The notes beneath the pieces are model-generated. The model worked only from the letters and a program-made list of their open reading frames with translations, had not been told where the DNA came from and did not search any database. Made by a program: the position numbers and the translations under genes. A DNA stretch of 64,000 nt from an uncultured Oscillospiraceae bacterium (lineage in GTDB: Bacteria; Bacillota; Clostridia; Oscillospirales; Oscillospiraceae), in NCBI GenBank assembly GCA_947629795.1, contig CANRFC010000003.1, positions 62,001 through 126,000 of the forward strand, read 5' to 3'. Below are positions 58,986-64,000 of this stretch, piece after piece; positions within the stretch are counted from its first letter, which is position 1, and the number at the start of each line of letters is the position of its first letter.

Positions 58986-59008
58986 GTGTATGCTCGATAT
59001 ATACAGTA
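58982..59008. promoter_or_regulatory. Predicted operator of the GntR repressor
   Basis: TACTGTGTAT, 7 bp, ATATACAGTA: inverted repeat with 9 of 10 matches overlapping the -10 box, as for YtrA-type autoregulation. Confidence 0.65.
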
Positions 59009-59025
59009 AGTACGGAGGCGAGCAG

Positions 59026-59397
59026 ATGGACATTATCATCCGCAACACGGGGCAGACTCCCATCTATGACCAGATCACCCGGCAGATCAAGGGCCTGATC
59101 CTCTCGGGGGCGATCCAGGAGGGGGAGGCGCTGCCCTCCATGCGGGCCCTGGCCCGGGACCTGCGCATCAGCGTCATCACCACCAAGCGCTCCTATGAGG
59201 AGCTGGAGCGGGAGGGGTTCATCACCACCGTGCCCGGAAAGGGCTGCTTTGTGGCGCCCCGGAACCTGGAGCTGGTGCGGGAGAACGCCCTGCGGCAGGT
59301 GGAGGAGCACCTCCAGAAGGCGGTGGACGCCGCCCGGGCCGGCGGCATCAGCCGGGAAGAAGTGGAGGAAACGCTGGATATCCTCTACAAAAGCTGA
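59026..59397 (+). CDS. GntR-family repressor, YtrA subfamily
   Basis: 123 residues: N-terminal winged helix (PIYDQITRQIKGLILSGAIQEGEALPSMRALA, 12-43) and a short C-terminal dimerisation helix pair. This short form is the YtrA type, which controls the ABC transporter genes behind it. GGAGG precedes the ATG; the promoter and operator lie directly upstream. Confidence 0.93.
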   Translation: MDIIIRNTGQTPIYDQITRQIKGLILSGAIQEGEALPSMRALARDLRISVITTKRSYEELEREGFITTVPGKGCFVAPRNLELVRENALRQVEEHLQKAVDAARAGGISREEVEETLDILYKS

Positions 59398-59442
59398 CTT
59401 TTCACGCAAAAAAGTGCTGACACAGAAAAGGAGTGACCGAAT

Positions 59443-60285
59443 ATGGAAAACGCCTTCACCACCCGGGAGCTGACCAAGGATTTCGGGGCTTTTACCCTGG
59501 GGCCCATTGATCTGGACCTTCCCGGCGGGACCATTATGGGCCTGATCGGGGAAAATGGGGCGGGAAAATCCACTCTCATCAAGTGCCTTTTGGGCGCCAT
59601 AAGGCCCACTTCGGGCGCGGTGACCCTGTTTTCGGGCGCCATGGACAGGGGTTTGGAAGAGGTGGGTTACGTCCCCGACGAGTGCCCCTTCTCCTCCGTT
59701 CTGAAAGTGGCCCAGGTGGGCAAGGTGTGCGCCGGGATGTTCCCCGGCTGGGACGACGCCCTCTTCGCCCAATATCTGGAAAAGTTTGAGCTTCCCCCGG
59801 ACCGGAAGGTGAAGGACCTGAGCCGGGGCATGGGGATGAAGCTGACCATCGCCGCCGCCCTGAGCCACCGGCCGCGGCTCCTGCTGCTGGACGAGGCCAC
59901 GGCAGGCCTGGACCCGGTGGTGCGGGACGAGATTTTGGACGAGTTCGCCGCCTTCGTCTCCGACGAGGACCACGCAATACTCATCTCCAGCCACATCACC
60001 AGCGACCTGGAGAAGGTGTGCGACTACGTGACTTACCTCCACAAGGGCCGGGTCACGGTGACCGGGGCCAAGGACGAGCTGCTGGCCACCTACGCCAGGC
60101 TCACCTGCTCCAAGGCCGAGCTGGAGGGGGTCTCCCCCGAGCTGCTGGTGGGAGAGCGGACCACGGAATTCGGGGCCCAGGCCCTGGTGAGGAACCGGGA
60201 GCGCTTCCAACGGGCCTACCCCGACCTGGCCCTGGACCCGTGCACGTTAGAAGATATCATGATTTTCACCACCCGCTTTTCCTGA
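59443..60285 (+). CDS. ABC transporter ATP-binding protein
   Basis: 280 residues: Walker A GENGAGKST (about 36-44), signature LSRGMGMK (a change from LSGGQ), Walker B LLLLDEATAGLD, and a C-terminal extension. Partner is the small membrane protein downstream, as in Ytr-like or PmtA-like peptide exporters. AAAAGGAG precedes the ATG. Confidence 0.92.
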   Translation: MENAFTTRELTKDFGAFTLGPIDLDLPGGTIMGLIGENGAGKSTLIKCLLGAIRPTSGAVTLFSGAMDRGLEEVGYVPDECPFSSVLKVAQVGKVCAGMFPGWDDALFAQYLEKFELPPDRKVKDLSRGMGMKLTIAAALSHRPRLLLLDEATAGLDPVVRDEILDEFAAFVSDEDHAILISSHITSDLEKVCDYVTYLHKGRVTVTGAKDELLATYARLTCSKAELEGVSPELLVGERTTEFGAQALVRNRERFQRAYPDLALDPCTLEDIMIFTTRFS

Positions 60286-60349
60286 AAGAAGAGCGGGGCA
60301 ATAGAACTACTGTGTAAAGACCACTCCACTTTCGAAAGGCGGATCAAAT

Positions 60350-60964
60350 ATGAAAGGGTTTTTGAGACGGGACCTGTACTTTCTTTCCATCAATGGGAAA
60401 TTTTACTTCTGCTTTATGGGCGTGATGGCCATTCTGGCGGCGTTTACCGACTTCGGCGCCAGCTTTCTCTACCTCTACGCCACCATCTTCTGCGCCTCCA
60501 GCATCATGGGTCTGTTCAGCTATGACGAGGCCAACCACTGGGGCGCTTACGCCGCCGCGGTCCCCGACGGCCGCAGGGCCCAGGTGGACGCCCGGTATCT
60601 GGCGGGGGTGTTGGTGACGGGGATCGCCATGGCGGTGATGCTGCTGATATCTCTGCTGACCCGGGAGGCGGGGAGCTGGGCCCTGGTGCTGCTCTACGGC
60701 GGCGTGGCCTTTATCTATCTGGCGGTGGTCTGTCCCCTGGAATACCGTTTTGGGGTCCGCAGCCGGCTGCTGATGATCATTCTCATCGCCGCACTGGCCG
60801 GGGCCTTCGGCGCGGTGGGGGGCGCGGTCATGATCTCCGGCGGGCCGGACGCGGACAAATTCCCCATGCTGCCGGGGGCCCTGTTCCTCATCGCCGTGGG
60901 GCTGGCGGGGCTGGTGATCTCCCGGCAGATCTCCCTGGGCATCGTGAGGAGGAAGGAATACTGA
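60350..60964 (+). CDS. Small ABC-2-type membrane protein
   Basis: 204 residues, about six hydrophobic helices, ending in VRRKEY; forms the membrane part of the transporter with the preceding ATPase. GAAAGGCGG is a moderate ribosome binding site. It may export or give resistance to an antimicrobial peptide, as YtrA-regulated systems do (inference). Confidence 0.82.
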   Translation: MKGFLRRDLYFLSINGKFYFCFMGVMAILAAFTDFGASFLYLYATIFCASSIMGLFSYDEANHWGAYAAAVPDGRRAQVDARYLAGVLVTGIAMAVMLLISLLTREAGSWALVLLYGGVAFIYLAVVCPLEYRFGVRSRLLMIILIAALAGAFGAVGGAVMISGGPDADKFPMLPGALFLIAVGLAGLVISRQISLGIVRRKEY

Positions 60965-60976
60965 AAAAAGGGCATG

Positions 60977-61010
60977 AAAAGGCCGGCATCCGCGGGATGC
61001 CGGCCCTTTT
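60977..61010. terminator. Bidirectional terminator
   Basis: 11-bp stem GGCCGGCATCC/GGATGCCGGCC, loop GCG, T-tract CTTTTG on the plus strand and TTTTC on the minus. Confidence 0.85.
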
Positions 61011-61032
61011 GTGTCCTTATGACGGAAGGCCC

Positions 61033-62277
61033 TCAGCCGCCCAGGGTCATGCCGGAGCCCAGGCCGTCCTTGTCCAGCATGCGCTCCAGGACCTCCACGT
61101 CGGTGGTGATGTCCATGACCTCGGTCTTGAAGAGCTGGTCAAGCTGCTTCTCGAAGCCCTCCACCACCTTGTCCATCATGCCCTCGATGCGGTGCTTGGC
61201 CGCCGAGATGTTCTCTCCCTCGATGCCCTGGGAGTCCATCTGGGCGTAGGCGTTGAGGATCTTGAGGGTGGTGGGGAGATAGTAGTTCAAAAACTGCCGC
61301 AGCTCCTGGGCCTTGGCGGGGTTCTTCTTCTGATAGGCCAGGATCTTCCGGGTGATCTCCTCGATGCGGTCGATCTTCCGGGTCATCTCGGCGTCGGGGA
61401 TGGCGTCGTTGACCTCCCGGATCTGGCGGAGGATGGCGTCGTCCGGGTCCTCCTTGGGCTGGGCGGCCTTGGCCCCGGTCTTGGGGGCCTCCTTTTTGAC
61501 CTCGGCCTCGGGGGCGTAGCCCTGGTCGGTGAGGACCAGGCGGCCGCTGGCCTTGTCGATATAGCCCATGGGCAAGGTGCCGTCGGAGAGCATTTTCTGG
61601 AGGTCGGAGAGGACCTTTTTCTCGCTGACCCCGGCGGTGGAGGCCAGGTCGGAGAGGAAGACCGAGTTGCGCTGGCCGATGACCCCCTGATAGAGCTTGG
61701 CCCGGCGGCTCAGGCGGGTCTTGGAGATGCCCTTGCCCAGCAGGAAGAGCCCGGCGCACAGGAAGCCCAGGACGGGGAACCACTCGTCGATATAGGTCAG
61801 GGGGCCGTACCGGAGGGCAAAGGAGAACTCCTCCACAAAGCCCAGGGCGAAGACGAAGCTCATGATGGCTCCCACGATGGTCATGCCCTTGCCCGACTTG
61901 GGCTCCTTGAAGAAGCGGCGCAGGCGGCCGCCGGCCTTGGTCTGGGCCTGCTGGGCCTGGGTCTTGCCCTGGGCGTAGCCGTAGTGGTAGGTGCCCTGGG
62001 TGGCGCCGCCGGCGCCCTGGGTAAAGCCCTGGCTGGTCCCCTGGGCGGCGCCCTCCCGGCCCACGTAGCTCCCCTGGGCGCCGGCGGGGGGCGTCTGCCG
62101 CCGCTGGGCGTTCTGATAGCCTTGCTGGAACTCCCGCCTGATCTTCCCCGTGGGGATCCTGACCCCGCCCAGGCTCATAAAGAGCAGGACCATGCCGATG
62201 GGCCAGCAGAAGATGAAGCCCAGCACGATGGCCCACCAGGGGATATCCGAGTATTGGTTGTTGGAGTTGTTGACCAT
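61033..62277 (-). CDS. XpaC-like membrane protein
   Basis: 414 residues. N-terminal double-helix hairpin (about 12-38), Gln/Gly-rich low-complexity region with repeated AQGTSQG and TQGxG phrases (60-115), two more membrane helices (about 130-185), then a helical C-terminal domain (280-390, ELRQFLNYYLPTTLKILNAYAQM) of the XpaC/5-bromo-4-chloroindolyl phosphate hydrolysis family, usually next to TelA-type genes. No TelA is present here. Function unknown. Confidence 0.75.
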   Translation of the reverse strand: MVNNSNNQYSDIPWWAIVLGFIFCWPIGMVLLFMSLGGVRIPTGKIRREFQQGYQNAQRRQTPPAGAQGSYVGREGAAQGTSQGFTQGAGGATQGTYHYGYAQGKTQAQQAQTKAGGRLRRFFKEPKSGKGMTIVGAIMSFVFALGFVEEFSFALRYGPLTYIDEWFPVLGFLCAGLFLLGKGISKTRLSRRAKLYQGVIGQRNSVFLSDLASTAGVSEKKVLSDLQKMLSDGTLPMGYIDKASGRLVLTDQGYAPEAEVKKEAPKTGAKAAQPKEDPDDAILRQIREVNDAIPDAEMTRKIDRIEEITRKILAYQKKNPAKAQELRQFLNYYLPTTLKILNAYAQMDSQGIEGENISAAKHRIEGMMDKVVEGFEKQLDQLFKTEVMDITTDVEVLERMLDKDGLGSGMTLGG

Positions 62278-62317
62278 GGGGCGCCTCCGGAATCATGACG
62301 TCGTCAAATACGGTATT

Positions 62318-62346
62318 ATCATACAACGATTTGCGGAAGTTGTAAA
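62318..62346 (-). promoter_or_regulatory. Promoter of the XpaC-like gene
   Basis: TTTACA, 17 bp, TATGAT. Confidence 0.6.
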
Positions 62347-62350
62347 GGAA

Positions 62351-62390
62351 AAAAAGCGCCGCGGAACCACAGTTCCGCGGCACGTTTTTT
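62351..62390 (-). terminator. Terminator of rpsF-ssb-rpsR
   Basis: 10-bp stem GCCGCGGAAC/GTTCCGCGGC, loop CACA, poly-T on both strands; it serves the ribosomal operon and also shields the XpaC promoter. Confidence 0.85.
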
Positions 62391-62409
62391 CTTGTCGGAG
62401 CCGCCCTGA

Positions 62410-62676
62410 TCAGTCGGTGACGTAGGGCAGCAGAGCCACCTGACGGGCCCGCTTCACCGCCAGGGTGAGCTGGCGCTGGTGCATGGCGCAGGTGCCGGTG
62501 GTCCGGCGGGGCAGGATCTTGCTGCGCTCGGACAGGAAGCGCTGGAGCTTCTTGGAGTCCTTGTAGTCGATGTGCTCCACCTTGTCCACACAGAAGGTGC
62601 AGACCTTGCGGCGCTTGCGGCCCCGCATGGGGCGCTGCTCCCGGGCGGCGGGGGCGGGACTATTTTCCATAGGCAT
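62410..62676 (-). CDS. rpsR: 30S ribosomal protein S18
   Basis: 88 residues. Conserved KVCTFC, IDYKD, L-x-x-F-L-S-E-R-x-K-I-L-P-R-R-x-T-G-x-C and HQRQL segments. The CxxC and later Cys mark the zinc-binding (C+) form. Binds 16S rRNA with S6. AAGGAGGT precedes the ATG. Third gene of the operon. Confidence 0.97.
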   Translation of the reverse strand: MPMENSPAPAAREQRPMRGRKRRKVCTFCVDKVEHIDYKDSKKLQRFLSERSKILPRRTTGTCAMHQRQLTLAVKRARQVALLPYVTD

Positions 62677-62714
62677 AGCGATTGACCTCCTTCACGTTAC
62701 GATATGTGCCGCTC

Positions 62715-63185
62715 TCAGAACGGCAGGTCACCGTCATCGTCGGACAGTTCGGCGAACTGGTCGGCGCCGGCGGCGGGGGCGGCGTAACCGCCCATGGGCT
62801 GGGGCGCGGGAGCGGAATAGCCGCTGCTGGCGGAGTGGGGGGCGTAGCTCCCATCTCCCTCCCGCCGGGAATCCCCGAAGTAGATGTTCTCGGCCACCAC
62901 CTCGGCGGCGGTGCGCTTGTTGCCCTCCTTGTCCGTGTACTGACGGATCTGGAGGCGGCCCTCCACCACGGCCATGCGGCCCTTGGTGAAGTACCGGCTG
63001 ACAAACTCGGCAGTCTGGCGCCAGGCGACCACGTTGATGAAGTCGGTCTCCCGCTCGCCGGTCTGCTTATTCTTGAAATCCCGGTCCACCGCCAGGCGGA
63101 TGGTGGCGACGGTGACGCCGCTGGGAGTGGTCCGGAGATCGGGGTCGGCCACCAGCCGGCCCATGATGGTAATGTGGTTCAGCAT
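62715..63185 (-). CDS. ssb: Single-stranded DNA-binding protein
   Basis: 156 residues: OB fold (1-105, MLNHITIMGRLVADPDLRTTPSG), a Gly/Ala/Pro-rich linker and the acidic tip DDDGDLPF that docks repair partners. GGGAG precedes the ATG. It sits between the genes for S6 and S18, the usual Firmicute order. Confidence 0.97.
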   Translation of the reverse strand: MLNHITIMGRLVADPDLRTTPSGVTVATIRLAVDRDFKNKQTGERETDFINVVAWRQTAEFVSRYFTKGRMAVVEGRLQIRQYTDKEGNKRTAAEVVAENIYFGDSRREGDGSYAPHSASSGYSAPAPQPMGGYAAPAAGADQFAELSDDDGDLPF

Positions 63186-63200
63186 GGTCCTTCTCCCTCG

Positions 63201-63500
63201 TTAGTCCTCGTCCTTGCAGACGATGATGGAACGCATCACGCCGTCGGTGATCCGGAAGATACGGTCCAGCTCGGCGGGGAAGGCCGGCTGGCTCCCGAAG
63301 GTCATCAGGACGTAATGGCCGGTGGTCTGGTCATCGATGGGATAGGCCAGCGTGCGGCTGCCCCAGTCGTCCATCTCCACGTTCGTGCCGTTGGCCTCGG
63401 CCAGCGCCTTGAACTTCTCGATCAGGGCGGTGGTCTCCTCCTCGTTCTTCCGGGGGTCGATGACGAACAGGGCCTCATAGTTTCCGTTCAGTTTTGCCAT
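63201..63500 (-). CDS. rpsF: 30S ribosomal protein S6
   Basis: 99 residues, full length: YEALFVIDPRKNEEE at the start, WGSRTLAYPI and FRITDGVMRSI in the fold. Binds S18 and 16S rRNA. AAGGAGGTG precedes the ATG. First gene of the operon. Confidence 0.97.
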   Translation of the reverse strand: MAKLNGNYEALFVIDPRKNEEETTALIEKFKALAEANGTNVEMDDWGSRTLAYPIDDQTTGHYVLMTFGSQPAFPAELDRIFRITDGVMRSIIVCKDED

Positions 63501-63583
63501 GATTGTGCACCTCCTTATGGGCTTATGGCTCCCGCTCACGGCGGGAGCAAGGAGCTCTGCCGCCTTTGGCGACAGGCTATATT
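63501..63583 (-). promoter_or_regulatory. rpsF leader, possible S6:S18 binding structure
   Basis: The 5' UTR folds into two hairpins: CTGTCGCC/GGCGGCAG and an 8-bp GCTCCCGC/GCGGGAGC stem with a CGTGA loop containing CCG. S6 and S18 are known to bind CCG-containing hairpins before rpsF in many bacteria; the exact consensus was not checked. Confidence 0.4.
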
Positions 63584-63611
63584 ATTATATCGGAATTTTC
63601 CCGGTTGTCAA
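63584..63611 (-). promoter_or_regulatory. Promoter of rpsF-ssb-rpsR
   Basis: TTGACA, 16 bp, TATAAT. Confidence 0.85.
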
Positions 63612-63675
63612 GGGCTTTTTCCCGCTTTTCCCCATCCCTGGGGGCAAAAAAGTCCGGATAAAAATCGTTTTGGAG

Positions 63676-63704
63676 TTGCGAAACGCTCCGGGACCGATTA
63701 TAAT
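63676..63704 (+). promoter_or_regulatory. Promoter of galE
   Basis: TTGCGA, 17 bp, TATAAT, 74 bp before the ATG. Confidence 0.75.
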
Positions 63705-63778
63705 AAGTCTATAATGGGTCAATGGGCCGCCGGACAAGCCCGGCGGCCGCCACGGAGCAATGAAAGGAGCGGAAAACT

Positions 63779-64000
63779 ATGTCTATTCTTGTCAGCGGCG
63801 GCGCAGGCTATATCGGCAGCCACACCTGCGTGGAGCTCATCCAGGCGGGCTATGACATTGTAGTGGCCGACAATCTGGTCAACTCCAGCGAGGAGGCCGT
63901 CCACCGGGTGGAGAAGATCGTGGGGCGGAAGATCCCCTTCGTCAAGGCCGAGCTGTGCGACCCCGGCGTGGTGGAGCAGCTCTTCACCGACTACCCCGAC
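63779..64000 (+). CDS. galE: UDP-glucose 4-epimerase GalE, N-terminal part only
   Basis: First 74 codons; the gene runs off the right edge. SILVSGGAGYIGSHTCVELI is the Rossmann NAD motif of extended SDR epimerases, with the D-N-L-V/S-x-S loop after it typical of GalE. Interconverts UDP-glucose and UDP-galactose. AAAGGAG precedes the ATG. Confidence 0.93.
   Translation, partial: MSILVSGGAGYIGSHTCVELIQAGYDIVVADNLVNSSEEAVHRVEKIVGRKIPFVKAELCDPGVVEQLFTDYPD

Noticed and set aside
58641..59063. Open frames with internally repeated peptides (PLMEASFVGVLFQERLTLPGD type) on the minus strand, and similar ones on the plus strand
   Set aside because: They exist only because the 68-69 bp repeat is open in several frames; no start signals and no conserved protein.

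Overview
The window is a high-GC (clearly above 60% by eye) chromosome segment from a Gram-positive, low-copy-core Firmicute, most likely a gut member of the Clostridia / Oscillospiraceae (Flavonifractor-, Intestinimonas- or Lawsonibacter-like; an inference from gene content, GC level and promoter style, not from a search). Supporting signs are the mraZ-rsmH-ftsL-PBP cell-wall cluster with a PASTA-bearing SpoVD-type PBP, a perfect CIRCE element before hrcA-grpE-dnaK-dnaJ, long-form Hpf, clostridial ECF sigma and VanW proteins, and strong GGAGG ribosome binding sites almost everywhere. A parS-like 16-mer and the rpsF-ssb-rpsR operon hint that the segment lies in the origin-proximal part of the chromosome.

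Layout. 1-11434 (minus strand): a division and cell wall (dcw) operon reading mraZ, rsmH, ftsL-like, PBP, murE, mraY, ftsW, murG, murA, ftsQ (cut by the window edge). 11435-17987: short housekeeping genes on the minus strand (coiled-coil protein, coaD, rsmD, a P-loop kinase, a chrA pair, uvrC, tdk), a tandem hairpin repeat and the parS-like site. 18007-21741: mutY, a DppA-like peptidase overlapping a sugar-1-P nucleotidyltransferase, and gap. 22001-24201 (plus): a histidine-kinase-like ATPase without a phosphoacceptor and a transmembrane XRE regulator. 24266-29846 (minus): hpf, a two-component system, a CDF metal exporter and a CbbX/SpoVK-type AAA+ protein. 29945-31981: a visibly AT-rich islet with two zinc-ribbon proteins of unknown function and a divergent XRE repressor. 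32208-37723 (plus): a membrane pyrophosphatase, a cysteine desulfurase with a MATE pump, and a DinJ/YoeB-type toxin-antitoxin pair. 37846-42839 (plus): the HrcA/CIRCE heat shock operon. 42950-45436: a PMT-type O-mannosyltransferase. 45615-48951 (minus): a sugar ABC importer behind a strong promoter with a perfect palindromic operator. 49216-51168: an anchored Ig-like protein and a polysaccharide deacetylase. 51417-53437 (plus): an ECF sigma factor translationally coupled to a membrane-anchored serpin. 53484-56187: DUF2461 and VanW proteins. 56383-58639: serC-serA. 58641-58935: dispersed and tandem repeats. 59026-60964: a GntR-ABC module. 61033-63500 (minus): an XpaC-like protein and rpsF-ssb-rpsR. 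63779-64000: the start of galE.

How it fits together. Most of the window is core biology: peptidoglycan precursor synthesis and septal assembly, DNA repair, chaperones, serine synthesis. The accessory parts stand out by their wiring: the sigma factor/serpin pair is the best candidate for an undescribed sensing system (a protease trap fused to what looks like an anti-sigma anchor); a palindromic element sits directly behind the stop codons of mraZ and serA and supplies the C-terminal codons of murE; the AT-rich islet shows a compact divergent switch whose two promoters share a -35 region.

No tRNA, rRNA, CRISPR array, insertion sequence or prophage was recognised. Promoter, terminator and operator calls were made by eye from box spacing and base pairing and are predictions.
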